From Ruoffia sp044336205 (lineage in GTDB: Bacteria; Bacillota; Bacilli; Lactobacillales; Aerococcaceae), in NCBI GenBank assembly GCA_044336205.1, contig CP172318.1, positions 1,054,001 to 1,118,000 of the forward strand: DNA of 64,000 nt, read 5' to 3'. Below the pieces are notes generated by a model. It was not told the origin of the DNA, did not search any database, and was given only the letters and a program-made list of their open reading frames with translations. Made by a program: the position numbers and the translations under genes. Position 1 is the stretch's first letter, and every line of letters starts with the position of its first letter. This document shows, in pieces, positions 17,647 to 27,252 of the stretch.

Positions 17647-17830
17647 TGTTTTCCATTCTCTTTTCTAATTATTTTAACTAGTCTACCCTAGAAAAAAAAT
17701 GAAGCAAATAGGAACTATTTATATTAATACATCAAGTATTAGTTTAATTTTTAACTAAAATCGTTATATCAAGCTTTGTAAATAGAATATGGTACAATTT
17801 AATTAAAAAAGAAACAGAAAGGAAATCAAC

Positions 17831-18787
17831 ATGGGTTTATTAGTAGATGGTATATGGCAAGATAAATGGTACGATACTAAAAGTAGTGGAGGAAGATTTA
17901 TCCGTAAAGAGTCTCAGTTTAGAAATTGGGTAACAAAAGATGGGAGTATAGGACCCTCTGGTGAAGATGGATTTAAGGCTGAAAAGGATCGCTACCACCT
18001 TTATGTATCATTGGCTTGTCCTTGGGCTCACAGAACACTTATAGTTCGAGCATTAAAAGGATTAGAAGATTATATTTCTATTTCAGTTGTTAATCCTATA
18101 ATGTTAGAACATGGTTGGACGTTTGAAGATGGACCTGGAGTGATTAAAGACTCAATCAACCATTCAGATTACTTATATGAAGTTTATTTAAAGGCTGATT
18201 CAAACTATTCTGGACGTGTTACTGTACCGGTGTTATGGGATAAGAAGACTGGTACAATCGTGAATAATGAATCCAGTGAAATTATTCGTATGCTAAACAC
18301 TGCTTTTGACGAAATTGGAGCTAAAGAAGGTGAGTATTATCCTGAAGGGTTAAGAGATGAGATTGATCAAATAAATGAATTAGTATACGATAATGTGAAT
18401 AATGGTGTATACAAAGCAGGTTTTTCGACTACTCAAGATGTATACAACGAAGAAGTAAAAAATGTATTTACAGCGTTAGATAAATTAGAAGCTCATCTTG
18501 AAGGTAAAAAATATTTAGTTGCAGATCAATTAACTGAAGCAGATATTCGTTTATTCACAACTTTAGTAAGATTTGATGCAGTGTACTATAGTCATTTCAA
18601 ATGTAATTACAAACGCATTACTGATTATCCAAACTTATGGAAATTAACTAGAGAAATTTACAATATAGATGGCGTTGAAGAAACGGTTAATATGCAACAT
18701 ATTAAAGACCATTATTATAAGAGTCATAGAACAATTAATCCTACAGGCATCGTACCTCAAGGACCAATATTAGACTTTTCATTATAA
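17831..18787 (+). CDS. Glutathione S-transferase family protein, glutathionyl-hydroquinone reductase type
   Basis: 318-aa protein of the Xi-class GST / YqjG-ECM4 family. The N-terminal thioredoxin-like part carries the active-site cysteine in SLACPWAHRTLI (about residue 58), followed by SVVNPIM and the all-helical C-terminal domain (LVADQLTEADIRLFTTLVRFDAVY, conserved in the family). Family members remove glutathione from glutathionyl-hydroquinones. Whether this host makes glutathione or another thiol is unknown. RBS GAAAGGAAA; a terminator follows. Confidence 0.85.
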   Translation: MGLLVDGIWQDKWYDTKSSGGRFIRKESQFRNWVTKDGSIGPSGEDGFKAEKDRYHLYVSLACPWAHRTLIVRALKGLEDYISISVVNPIMLEHGWTFEDGPGVIKDSINHSDYLYEVYLKADSNYSGRVTVPVLWDKKTGTIVNNESSEIIRMLNTAFDEIGAKEGEYYPEGLRDEIDQINELVYDNVNNGVYKAGFSTTQDVYNEEVKNVFTALDKLEAHLEGKKYLVADQLTEADIRLFTTLVRFDAVYYSHFKCNYKRITDYPNLWKLTREIYNIDGVEETVNMQHIKDHYYKSHRTINPTGIVPQGPILDFSL

Positions 18788-18792
18788 TATAC

Positions 18793-18838
18793 AAAGCAAC
18801 CACTCTTAAAATAACAAATTTAAGAGTGGTTGCTTTTT
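18793..18838 (+). terminator. Terminator after the GST-family gene
   Basis: AAGCAACCACTCTTAAA pairs with TTTAAGAGTGGTTGCTT around a short loop, followed by T residues. Confidence 0.88.
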
Positions 18839-18864
18839 CTATAGATCTTTCATAATAATTAACC

Positions 18865-19860
18865 TTAAATGAAGTCAAAGTGTGATCCTACACCTTTATC
18901 TAAAGCACGTCGTCTGACTACCTCTGCTACAGCGACATCTAAAGCGCCAGTTCCTATTGGGATACATACTATAATTTCTTTTGATATATCTGTTAGCTTG
19001 ACCTTGTTAGCGGCTAACTCGCCCATTGTGCAATATATATTTTCTTCACTAATTTTACCCTTTTTAGTTAAAGGTTTTAATACTCCACGATGTAAAGCTT
19101 GATCAATATGGTCGACAATGATTTTGTCTGCTTCTAATATTATATCTTCAGTAATTTCTACAAATGACCCCATTGGGAAAACAATGGTCCCTGATTTAAT
19201 CATTTTTCTTGTTAAGAAGGGTTCCTGAGCTGGTGTAAATGTGAACAGTGCATCATTATCTGCTGCTTGTTCCGGATGGTCTGGGTCGGCAAGAATAATT
19301 TCACCTTTGACATACTCTTCCATGTCAGTTTTAAACTTCTCAGCGGTCACTCGTCGATGGTTCCAAACAACTAAACGTTCAATATTAAAAAGATCAGCTA
19401 TACACATGACAGCTTTACGTGCTTGTAAACCAGCCCCATACATTCCAATTGTGACTGAATCTTTCTTACCAAGATATTTTAATGCTACAGCTGCTTGAGA
19501 TCCAGTACGCATATTAGATATATATGAACCGTCCATCACTGCAGTGAAAGTTCCAAGTTTAGGATCAATTAATTGAATAAGTGCCGTAATATATGGGAGA
19601 TTCGCTTCTTTTCTCTTCCCAGCAAAACCACCTACCCATTTTAGCCCAGCAACATCTAACCAATTAACGTAAGCTGGCATAGCATTCATAAAGCCTTCAT
19701 AATCAGGCCAGTTCCCTGTTTCACCAAGATCCAAAGATACTTTTGTTGGATTTACTACTTTATCCTCTCCAAAATCAATAAATGTTTTATCCACAATATC
19801 ATTAATATCCGATACTGTGATTAAATTCTCAATTTGTTGTTCATTTAGTAATAATGTCAT
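18865..19860 (-). CDS. Ornithine cyclodeaminase / mu-crystallin family protein
   Basis: 331-aa NAD(P)-dependent member of the OCD/mu-crystallin family. Visible: KWVGGFAGKRKEANLPY (substrate region), DGSYISNMRTGSQAAVALKYLG, the dinucleotide motif GMYGAGLQARKAV and C-terminal GTGALDVAVAEVV. The family includes ornithine cyclodeaminase, alanine and other amino or imino acid dehydrogenases, and diaminopropionate synthesis enzymes; sequence alone does not decide. RBS GAGGAGG. It stands next to two GPH transporters but has its own start region. Confidence 0.82.
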   Translation of the reverse strand: MTLLLNEQQIENLITVSDINDIVDKTFIDFGEDKVVNPTKVSLDLGETGNWPDYEGFMNAMPAYVNWLDVAGLKWVGGFAGKRKEANLPYITALIQLIDPKLGTFTAVMDGSYISNMRTGSQAAVALKYLGKKDSVTIGMYGAGLQARKAVMCIADLFNIERLVVWNHRRVTAEKFKTDMEEYVKGEIILADPDHPEQAADNDALFTFTPAQEPFLTRKMIKSGTIVFPMGSFVEITEDIILEADKIIVDHIDQALHRGVLKPLTKKGKISEENIYCTMGELAANKVKLTDISKEIIVCIPIGTGALDVAVAEVVRRRALDKGVGSHFDFI

Positions 19861-19994
19861 AGGTTCCTCCTCGTATTATATTTGTTAAATTTAAAATGAT
19901 TTATACATTTATTTTACAGTAAAATTATTCATTTTGCATAAAATCCGTATGAAATCATTGAATAAATCTATTCTACTGAGACTTTATTAACCAA

Positions 19995-20034
19995 ATAAAA
20001 ACAACTGAGCTTCTAAATTAGAAGTTCAGTTGTT
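19995..20034 (-). terminator. Terminator of the first GPH transporter
   Basis: On the minus strand CAACTGA-CTTCT pairs with AGAAG-TCAGTTG, followed by TTTTTATTT. Confidence 0.8.
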
Positions 20035-20057
20035 GAAGTTGGATCAAATTATAATAC

Positions 20058-21518
20058 TTATGCATTAGCAATTTTTGATTTGCGTTCTGCAATTTGTTCT
20101 TGAACTTTTTCCATTGCTTTAGCATCTAATGGGTATCTACTAATTAAGAATAGAACTACAGTTAACACGCCTATAATGATGAAGAACATAGTCATACCAC
20201 CATTAAGTAATACCGGTGTTAATTGCTCTGTTATGTCTGGATAACTTTCTGTATAACCCATTCCAGCAACGATAAATCCGATAATAATTGGCGATAGTGA
20301 TGAAGCAATTGAATCTGTTAATGAGAATACTGTTCCAATTAATCCAGATACGAATCGACCTGAACGTGCAGTCTCATAGTCAGAAATATCAGCAGCCATT
20401 GTTAATACAATAGATGATGGATAGTTGCCACATGCTTTCATTCCAATATAACCAATAATAATAGCAATACTTCCTAAGCCACCATTAGCAAAGATTTGAG
20501 TTGAATCTGGTGCAAAGTAAATAGTTGAAGCTAAAATAATTGTTGAGATTAATGAAAATAGAATCGATACTTGGTAAGAAGCTTTTAATCCTTTGCTTCC
20601 AGCTAGACGTGTAAACACAACTACTAAGATTAAGTTTGGAATAACTAACCAAAGTGCTAGTGTTCCGGATAGTTCAAAATTACCTAAAATAATACCAAAT
20701 AATAAAACTAAAAAGGCCTGGTCTCCAATAAATTGAACCATGAATTTGACAAGACCACCAGAGATAGCTAGTACTTGTAAAGGTGTGTTTCCTTTAATTA
20801 CTGACCAGTAATCGCTTAAGGTCTTTGTCTCTACTGTATCTTCCCCCAATCCAAAGAATTCTTTATTATCTTTTCTCCAAATACCAATAATAGCTAAGAT
20901 AGTTAAAATAAATGAACCTACCATAACAATTGTTAAGAATTCTTTAAAAAATTCAGGTGTAAATGATCCACCGTTACGAGGTACTAAGAATTGTGAAACA
21001 ACTACTTGCATTAAAGTTAAAACACCAATTGAACTGAAAATTGTATCATAAACTGAGAACATTGGACGTTGTTTTGGATCGTTTGTTAAAGCTGGTTGAG
21101 CAGCCTTTGTAACAGTTTGTTGGAATGAATATACAATCTTATGGAAGATTAGCGCAATAAAGAATACAGCTATTTGAGTAACTCCTGATAAATTATGAAC
21201 ATTAAAAATCATTAAGAAAGATAAAATTAACCCAATGTTTGAAACTAACATTAACGGACGGAATTTCCCCCATCTTGTATCAAAGTGATCCATCATCACT
21301 CCTATAGCTGGGTCAATAATCCCATCAAATAATCGCGCAGCTCCTAATACATTACTTACTAATAATGTGGCTAAACCTGCAATACCCGTTGCATAATACG
21401 TAAGAAAACCAAAGGCATAAATATATAAATTAGTGGCAGAGTTGTTTAATGAGAACAGAGCAATCTCCCACTGTTTTGCTCTATGGTATCTTTCAGATAT
21501 TTCTACTTTTTCCGACAT
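20058..21518 (-). CDS. GPH-family sugar:cation symporter (MFS), copy 1
   Basis: 486-aa, about 12 membrane segments, of the glycoside-pentoside-hexuronide family (melibiose carrier type). The N-terminal half shows LNNSATNLYIYAFGFLTYYATG and the family motif ARLFDGIIDPAIGVMMDHFDTRWGKFRP; the C-terminal half has AADISDYETARSGRFVSGLIGT. A soluble C-terminal tail (MEKVQEQIAERKSKIANA) lacks the EIIA domain of some LacS-type carriers. Substrate is unknown. Closely related to the upstream neighbour at 21928-23466, and both share promoter elements. RBS GGGGGAT. Confidence 0.85.
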   Translation of the reverse strand: MSEKVEISERYHRAKQWEIALFSLNNSATNLYIYAFGFLTYYATGIAGLATLLVSNVLGAARLFDGIIDPAIGVMMDHFDTRWGKFRPLMLVSNIGLILSFLMIFNVHNLSGVTQIAVFFIALIFHKIVYSFQQTVTKAAQPALTNDPKQRPMFSVYDTIFSSIGVLTLMQVVVSQFLVPRNGGSFTPEFFKEFLTIVMVGSFILTILAIIGIWRKDNKEFFGLGEDTVETKTLSDYWSVIKGNTPLQVLAISGGLVKFMVQFIGDQAFLVLLFGIILGNFELSGTLALWLVIPNLILVVVFTRLAGSKGLKASYQVSILFSLISTIILASTIYFAPDSTQIFANGGLGSIAIIIGYIGMKACGNYPSSIVLTMAADISDYETARSGRFVSGLIGTVFSLTDSIASSLSPIIIGFIVAGMGYTESYPDITEQLTPVLLNGGMTMFFIIIGVLTVVLFLISRYPLDAKAMEKVQEQIAERKSKIANA

Positions 21519-21634
21519 TTACTACATCCCCCTATAATATATAAATCTATAGCAATTTCATCAATTAGTCTAATAATTTTTCACTAAAACTATATTTATA
21601 ATTAAAAAAACTAAGTGAAAAACATTTCAAACTC

Positions 21635-21689
21635 AAAGTCATATGATGAATGCGTTTTTCTAAAACTGATTATACACTAACCGTTTACA
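21635..21689 (-). promoter_or_regulatory. Promoter and operator of GPH copy 1
   Basis: -10 TATAAT on the minus strand (21669-21674). A 24-base block at 21635-21658, containing the palindrome TCATATGA and CGTTTT, lies 10 bases downstream of the -10 and recurs at the same distance in copy 2 (22 of 24 bases identical). A cre-like site, TGTAAACGGTTAGT on the minus strand (21676-21689), matches 12 of 14 consensus positions and overlaps the upstream promoter part, so catabolite repression by CcpA is likely. Confidence 0.6.
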
Positions 21690-21860
21690 TAATTACAAGC
21701 CTTATTTTTTATAGCAAACGCAATCATAGCTTAAAATACTAATTTGACGCCGTTTTCATAGAGTATTTTCATTTTTCCTGATAAAATAGTCATCTGATGT
21801 CTTTTTTGACAAAAATGGATGTGTGTCTACTTTATAGCAATTCTTTGCTCAGTAATACTC

Positions 21861-21903
21861 AAAAAAATTAACACTCCATTTTTTGCTTGGAGTGTTAATT
21901 TTC
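21861..21903 (-). terminator. Terminator of the second GPH transporter
   Basis: AAAATTAACACTCCA pairs with TGGAGTGTTAATTTT around a short T-rich loop; on the minus strand it runs into T residues. Confidence 0.85.
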
Positions 21904-21927
21904 TGTGTTATATTAGTTTTTAACATG

Positions 21928-23466
21928 TTATTCTTCTGTATCATCAAAATGTGCAATCGGGTTAGTTTTTTCTGGTACTTCCGTAATTATATTCGGAGGT
22001 GTATCTGCAGCAATTTTTTCAGCACGCTTGGCTGCAATTGTTGCTTGTACTTCTTCCATCACTTCACTATTCAGTGGGTATTTAATAATTAAGAATAGTG
22101 ATATTAAAGCAATAACAAATGGAATAATGATTAATAAAGTCATTCCTCCTGAGAATAATGCATCTGTTAATGGTTCTGAAGCATCTGGGTACGCATCAGC
22201 AAATCCAATTCCTGCTACAACAAATCCAATTAAAATTGGTGCTAATGAAGATGCAATTGAATCAGTCAGAGAGAAAATAGTTCCGATTAATCCTGATACA
22301 AATCGTCCTGATCTTGCGGTTTCATAGTCGGTAATATCTGCAGCCATCGTTAAAATAACTGAATTTGGATAAGTTGCAAAAACCCGCATTCCGATATAAC
22401 CAACGATGAATAATATCATAGGTAACCCACCATTAGTAAATATTTGAGTAGAATCCGCTGACGTATATAAAACACCACCAGTAATTCCCAGTGAAATAAT
22501 TAGGAATATTAATGAAGTTGTATATGACGTCTTTAATCCCTTACGAGATGCTAATGCCGTAAGCAATGCAATGATAATTAAGTTTGGAATAATCTGATAG
22601 AGAGATATTTGTCCAGATAAACCATAGTTACCTAAGATAATTCCGAATACAATCACCACAATTGCTTGGTCTGAAAATAGCTGAGCAAGTAATTTCATAG
22701 CTGCACCCGCTAATGCAAGGGTTTGTAAAGGTGTATTCCCTTTAATAACTGATAGATAATCTTTAATCGACTTAGTTTCAACTGTATCTTCACCTAAACC
22801 AAAGTATTCTTCTCTATCCTTACGCGATATTCCAATAATAGCTAGAATAGTAAGAATAGCTGATATAACCATAATTCCAAGAATGAATTCTTGGTAGAAT
22901 GCTAAGTTAAATTCACCACCGTGCCGAGGGACAATGAAATTTGAAACAATAACTTGTCCTATAGCAAACACCCCGATAGAACTAAAAACAGTATCATATA
23001 CAGAGAATAATGGACGTTGCTTCGGATCATTCGTTAATGCAGGTTGAGCAGCCTTTGTTACAGTTTGTTGGAATGAATAAGCAATCTTATGGAAAATTAG
23101 AGCCACAACATAAAGTACCATTAATGTAGTACCTTCAAAATTATGAAGATTAAACATAAAAACAAATGAGATAATTAAAGCAATATTACTTATTAACATA
23201 ATTGGTCTGAAACGACCCCAACGTGTATCAATATGATCCATTACAATTCCAATCGTTGGATCAATTAAACCATCAAATAATCTGGCAAAACCTAGTAAAT
23301 TACTAACAGTTAGTGTAGCCAAACCAGCAATCCCAGTGGCATAGTACGTTAAGAAACCAAAAGCAAACAAATATAAGTTTGTAGCAGAGTTATTCAGAGA
23401 GAAAAAAGCAATCTCCCATTGCTTTGCTGTATGGTATTTTCTTGACACTTCTACTTGTTCAGTCAT
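21928..23466 (-). CDS. GPH-family sugar:cation symporter (MFS), copy 2
   Basis: 512-aa paralogue of the carrier at 20058-21518, very similar along its whole length (for example LNNSATNLYLFAFGFLTYYATG, ARLFDGLIDPTIGIVMDH, AADITDYETARSGRFVSGLIGT). It has a longer charged C-terminal tail (EEVQATIAAKRAEK, then PEKTNPIAHFDDTEE). ATG 23466 has GGAGGAG 7 bases upstream; a longer frame begins without an RBS. Each copy has its own promoter and terminator, so the pair is a tandem duplication with independent transcription units rather than a simple operon. Confidence 0.85.
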   Translation of the reverse strand: MTEQVEVSRKYHTAKQWEIAFFSLNNSATNLYLFAFGFLTYYATGIAGLATLTVSNLLGFARLFDGLIDPTIGIVMDHIDTRWGRFRPIMLISNIALIISFVFMFNLHNFEGTTLMVLYVVALIFHKIAYSFQQTVTKAAQPALTNDPKQRPLFSVYDTVFSSIGVFAIGQVIVSNFIVPRHGGEFNLAFYQEFILGIMVISAILTILAIIGISRKDREEYFGLGEDTVETKSIKDYLSVIKGNTPLQTLALAGAAMKLLAQLFSDQAIVVIVFGIILGNYGLSGQISLYQIIPNLIIIALLTALASRKGLKTSYTTSLIFLIISLGITGGVLYTSADSTQIFTNGGLPMILFIVGYIGMRVFATYPNSVILTMAADITDYETARSGRFVSGLIGTIFSLTDSIASSLAPILIGFVVAGIGFADAYPDASEPLTDALFSGGMTLLIIIPFVIALISLFLIIKYPLNSEVMEEVQATIAAKRAEKIAADTPPNIITEVPEKTNPIAHFDDTEE

Positions 23467-23565
23467 ATTTACTCCTCCTAAAATATTAAATATACATTCA
23501 ACCAACAACAGCTAATATTTTTTTATTCTTAAATCTTTTAACAAATAAAAAAATATAAACCTAGA

Positions 23566-23638
23566 AAGTCATATGATGTATTCGTTTTCATTTACTGTGA
23601 TTATACCCTATAAACATTCATTAATGCAAGCGTTATCT
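23566..23638 (-). promoter_or_regulatory. Promoter and operator of GPH copy 2
   Basis: -10 TATAAT on the minus strand (23600-23605) with TTGCAT about 18 bases upstream. The shared 24-base block is at 23566-23589, again 10 bases below the -10. A cre-like sequence TGCAAGCGTTATCT (23625-23638, 12 of 14 consensus positions) overlaps the -35 region. The rest of 23639-23820 holds nothing I recognise. Confidence 0.6.
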
Positions 23639-23827
23639 TTGTCTTTTTTAAAATTAACTTGCTACACCGTTGTTATGATAGCGTTTTTTGTGATAGTTTG
23701 TGTGATTATTATTGTTAAAACTATAAAAAATTCATGCTTTATCTTAATTTCCGGACGTGAAAGGTCATATCTTTTATTTTGTAGTTGTAGTGAATCATCA
23801 ATTATATAATTTATATATCATATTTTA

Positions 23828-23856
23828 TTGACATTTTTTTATAACAGGAGTATACT
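23828..23856 (+). promoter_or_regulatory. tRNA promoter
   Basis: TTGACA (23828-23833), a 17-base spacer and TATACT (23851-23856), 15 bases before the tRNA-Lys gene. Confidence 0.8.
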
Positions 23857-23871
23857 GACTTTATTGTTTTC

Positions 23872-23944
<73 letters not shown>

Positions 23945-23956
23945 TTATAGTAAATA

Positions 23957-23988
23957 AAATAACCGCATGAATTACATGCGGTTATTAT
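23957..23988 (+). terminator. Hairpin between the two tRNA genes
   Basis: AATAACCGCATG pairs with CATGCGGTTATT around a 5-base loop, followed by a weak T/A tract; probably terminates the tRNA-Lys transcript or sets processing. Confidence 0.6.
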
Positions 23989-24003
23989 TATATTTAGTAA
24001 TAT

Positions 24004-24077
24004 GGAGATATAGCTCAATTGGATAGAGCGTTTCCCTCCTAAGGAAAAGGCTTTCGGTTCAAATCCGAATTTCTCCG
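24004..24077 (+). tRNA. tRNA-Arg (anticodon CCU)
   Basis: 74 bases. Acceptor GGAGATA/TTTCTCC, D-arm GCTC...GAGC, anticodon stem TTTCC/GGAAA with loop CTCCTAA (anticodon CCT), T-arm TTCGG/CCGAA with TTCAAAT, discriminator G. Position 6-67 is a T-T mismatch. Reads AGG codons. Confidence 0.94.
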
Positions 24078-24107
24078 TTTTATTTTTAAGCCTCATTTAT
24101 GGGGCTT

Positions 24108-25496
24108 TTATTGATATTGATTGAATATATAGTCGAATAGATCATCACTTAATTCTCCCGTATCTTCAGTTATCTCAAAAACCGTACTGTTTTCAATCTT
24201 GTAATCACTAATATCTACGAAAAATACTTCTTTTTCTGAATCTTTAACAGGTATGACAGCTACTTGGTGAGCTGAGGCGTCTTTGACCATAATTCCTATA
24301 GCTGGTACTTGGATATTCATTTGCGTTAGATAAGTAAGTGTTTCACCTTTATGAATATCTGATTCCTGAATCCCCTTACTATAATCATAATTCACCGATG
24401 CACTCCTCCAACCGGATCTTACTTCCTCAATGCTTAGGAATGCTAATTGGTTATCATAGAAATATAATGTTAGTACTCCTAGATTATTCGCATTATTAGG
24501 ATCTGGGAATTGGTAGGCCAATCCCGTCAACGGGCTCTCTAGGCCTTCAAGCTCTATAGCTTCAACATCGACATCATAATCACTTTTAACTTCTTCTATT
24601 GAAGAGCCTGGCACATTATCAACTAATCCTCTTACTACAAAACTATCTAACAAGTATGTTAATTGTTCACTGGCGATACGGTAACCTTGGTTCTGGGTCG
24701 TATTGCGATTCACCAATTCTCGCAGAGATTTTTGAGGGATAAAGTCTAAAGTTGCATAATATAGGAATTGAGCCGGCATAGGTTGTAAGCTTCCATCATT
24801 GATTCCAATATAATTTTCATGCGTAAAGTATATTGTTGATGTCGGCATATCTCCTTCATATGAAGTGAACTCTAACATTGACTCGTCAAGACTATTTCCA
24901 GACGGATAGGCTATAATTGAACCAAGTTGATCATCTTTCACCATGTTAATAATCCCAACAACAGTTGGATTTTCTTCAATCAACGTATCCATTTTAGGCC
25001 AACCAGGAGCAATAATCTTGTTAACTGTTTCTAAGTCTAACAGTTGATCTGCTGACACAGCTACTAAGTTCGTAATAATTGAAGAAGCATAGATGCCTCC
25101 ATTATAGAAATATAGATGAATAGATAACTCTTCTAAGTTATCAGTCTCATATTGATATATAAATTCTTGCTCGTAATCCCTAAATTCTAATATTGATTCT
25201 TCAGCGTCTGGAGAGAAAAATTCCTTAATATCTTCGTAACTACTCCCTGTATTTAAAGCGTCTTCCTTTGTATAATCTTGAAATTCTGCTTTATTTAAAA
25301 GTTCTACATAATCTAACCAAACATCTTTTACCTTATCATCAAATTCAAATGAGTTTTCCATCAATATAGATAAATCTTTGATAGTCTCTTCAATTTCTAT
25401 CTTTTCAAATGACTGGGCAATGGTACAGTGAGCTGTCAAAGGAATGATCAAAAAGACCAATGTGGCTATCAGCAACATTTTACGAGTCGACTTCAT
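24108..25496 (-). CDS. Secreted protein of unknown function
   Basis: I do not recognise this 462-aa protein. It has a signal peptide (MKSTRKMLLIATLVFLIIP then HCTIAQ; the cysteine is not in a proper lipobox, so signal peptidase I cleavage near AQ is more likely). The mature part is acidic. Two stretches look alike: TGSSYEDIKEFF... LSIHLYFYNGGIYASSI and PGSSIEEVKSDY... GVLTLYFYDNQLAFLSI, reminiscent of small SmpA/BLIP-like repeats (a guess from the pattern only). ATG 25496 is chosen with AAGGAAG upstream; GTG 25505 is an alternative. No operon partner. Confidence 0.6.
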   Translation of the reverse strand: MKSTRKMLLIATLVFLIIPLTAHCTIAQSFEKIEIEETIKDLSILMENSFEFDDKVKDVWLDYVELLNKAEFQDYTKEDALNTGSSYEDIKEFFSPDAEESILEFRDYEQEFIYQYETDNLEELSIHLYFYNGGIYASSIITNLVAVSADQLLDLETVNKIIAPGWPKMDTLIEENPTVVGIINMVKDDQLGSIIAYPSGNSLDESMLEFTSYEGDMPTSTIYFTHENYIGINDGSLQPMPAQFLYYATLDFIPQKSLRELVNRNTTQNQGYRIASEQLTYLLDSFVVRGLVDNVPGSSIEEVKSDYDVDVEAIELEGLESPLTGLAYQFPDPNNANNLGVLTLYFYDNQLAFLSIEEVRSGWRSASVNYDYSKGIQESDIHKGETLTYLTQMNIQVPAIGIMVKDASAHQVAVIPVKDSEKEVFFVDISDYKIENSTVFEITEDTGELSDDLFDYIFNQYQ

Positions 25497-25602
25497 TCTT
25501 ATCACTTCCTTTTTATGTTGTTACTAATATTTTAACACGCTTACAAACTAAAATACATTAACATACTTATATATTCTATATAATTTTTTTATAGTTATTA
25601 CT

Positions 25603-26601
25603 TTACGGGATGAGTATTGATTTACCTCTTCCAGATCGACTTGTAATCGTGTCTAAGACACTTTCTGCATCTTTTAAGTCCAATTGTTCACCTATGATTG
25701 GTTTGAGCTGATTTGAGCTAAGAAGTTTTAAAATCCCTTCCTTTGCTTCCTCGTACTCTTTCTCAGTAAGATTTGGAAGCGATGCCCCTAATATATCTAT
25801 ATTTCGACTTAATATTAATCGAGGTGAGATTTCAATTGAATCTCTTGCCCCTACTACTATGATTCTCCCTTTGGTTTTGATGGTTTTTAGATCATTTTCT
25901 AAATTTTTATTAGCTAAAAATTCCACAATAACATCAGGTCCTTCATTATTGGTAATAGAGAGTAATTGATCCAATGTATCATCACTTAAATGTGGTATGG
26001 CATAATCTGCGCCATTCTCTAATATAGCTTTGCGTCCTGCTTCATTACTTGAGCTACCAATAACTGTTAGACCAGCTGCTTTTGCCATTTGAACTGCAAG
26101 TGTACCTACCCCACCAGTAGCTCCATGGATAAAAATGGTCTCATTTTCTGATATTTTGGCTCTTTGGAATAAGACATGGTAAGCAGTAAAGGCTGGAATA
26201 CCAAGAGAGGCTCCTTCTTCAAAACTAACATTCTCAGGGAGTGGAATAGCAATATCTTCATCTACAACCATCTGTTCAGCATAGGTTCCGGATTGTTCTA
26301 ATTTTTTAAAGCTCCCAACAAAGACGCGATCTCCCACCTTATATTTTGTTGCGTCTGAACCTACTTCAATAACTGTCCCTGCAGCATCAAAACCCGGAAT
26401 AAACGGTAATTCAGGCTGGTATAAATTATAGTTACCTGTTAGAACATAGGATTCATTTGGGTTCACACCAATGGCATTAATTTTAATTTTTATTTGTTTA
26501 GCTCTTGTTTTTGGAATTTCTATTTGTGAATAATGAAGATTATCTGGTCCACCAAACTCTTTAACAACGATAGCGTTCATCATTTCTTTTTCTTTTGTCA
26601 C
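25603..26601 (-). CDS. Zinc-independent MDR alcohol dehydrogenase / quinone oxidoreductase
   Basis: 332-aa medium-chain dehydrogenase/reductase of the quinone oxidoreductase type. GroES-like N-terminal domain (GVNPNESYVLTGNY, PFIPGFDAAGTVIEVG), then the Rossmann domain with FIHGATGGVGTLAVQMAKAAG (about 150-170). The zinc ligands of classic ADHs are missing, which points to an NADPH:quinone reductase-like enzyme. GTG start at 26601 with GGGGAG 5 bases upstream; ATG codons 6-7 residues in are possible alternatives. Single gene. Confidence 0.85.
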   Translation of the reverse strand: MTKEKEMMNAIVVKEFGGPDNLHYSQIEIPKTRAKQIKIKINAIGVNPNESYVLTGNYNLYQPELPFIPGFDAAGTVIEVGSDATKYKVGDRVFVGSFKKLEQSGTYAEQMVVDEDIAIPLPENVSFEEGASLGIPAFTAYHVLFQRAKISENETIFIHGATGGVGTLAVQMAKAAGLTVIGSSSNEAGRKAILENGADYAIPHLSDDTLDQLLSITNNEGPDVIVEFLANKNLENDLKTIKTKGRIIVVGARDSIEISPRLILSRNIDILGASLPNLTEKEYEEAKEGILKLLSSNQLKPIIGEQLDLKDAESVLDTITSRSGRGKSILIP

Positions 26602-26686
26602 AGTATCTCCCCATTTCTAATAGTTTTTCTCTCGTCATATCTAAAAAACGTAATTTTATTAAAAATTACGTTTAGTCAGTCTTTTA

Positions 26687-27151
26687 TTATTTGCTATTAA
26701 TTTGTTTTAAATCTTCTATTTTAACAGTAGGTGTACCATTTTCACTGTATAGGTATTCCCTTGGTGTAATACTATTAGACATCGCAATGATAAGACGATC
26801 ACGGTAAGGTTCTGCCAACTCATCAAATAGGAATTGTTGGTCATCTAGGTTTAATCGTTTCCTTTGTGCATCAATTTCACCTTTTGTTTTTAATTTATAA
26901 GTCCTTTTAGGTAATTTATCGTTAATTTGTCGTTTTTCGATGCGATAGAAGTAATAGTCATCGCCATAATTTATTTCTAAGGCACCTGAATTTGTTCTTC
27001 GTTTACTTACATTAGTATATTTATCTTTTTGGATCTCCCACCAAGTTTCAATTCCTTGGATAGCTTCTTCCTCAGTTGGATAACTTCCGTGTTCCTTACG
27101 AAAATCTTCACGTTTATTTACCCAGTAGTTAGTATAAACAGTTTGACTCAT
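26687..27151 (-). CDS. Hypothetical protein (154 aa)
   Basis: Not recognised. A soluble, charged protein rich in Tyr and Lys/Glu, with no signal peptide or membrane segment. A strong RBS (GGGAGG) supports the ATG at 27151, and the reading frame uses typical codons for the region, so it is a real gene. Neighbours (MDR oxidoreductase, Ung) give no functional hint. Confidence 0.6.
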   Translation of the reverse strand: MSQTVYTNYWVNKREDFRKEHGSYPTEEEAIQGIETWWEIQKDKYTNVSKRRTNSGALEINYGDDYYFYRIEKRQINDKLPKRTYKLKTKGEIDAQRKRLNLDDQQFLFDELAEPYRDRLIIAMSNSITPREYLYSENGTPTVKIEDLKQINSK

Positions 27152-27252
27152 ATAATGAAACCTCCCATTTTATGTGTTAGCGATATCATATGACAATTTT
27201 GTTTTCAGGTCAAACCATAGAGATTTTAACTATCATATATACCTTATAATAC

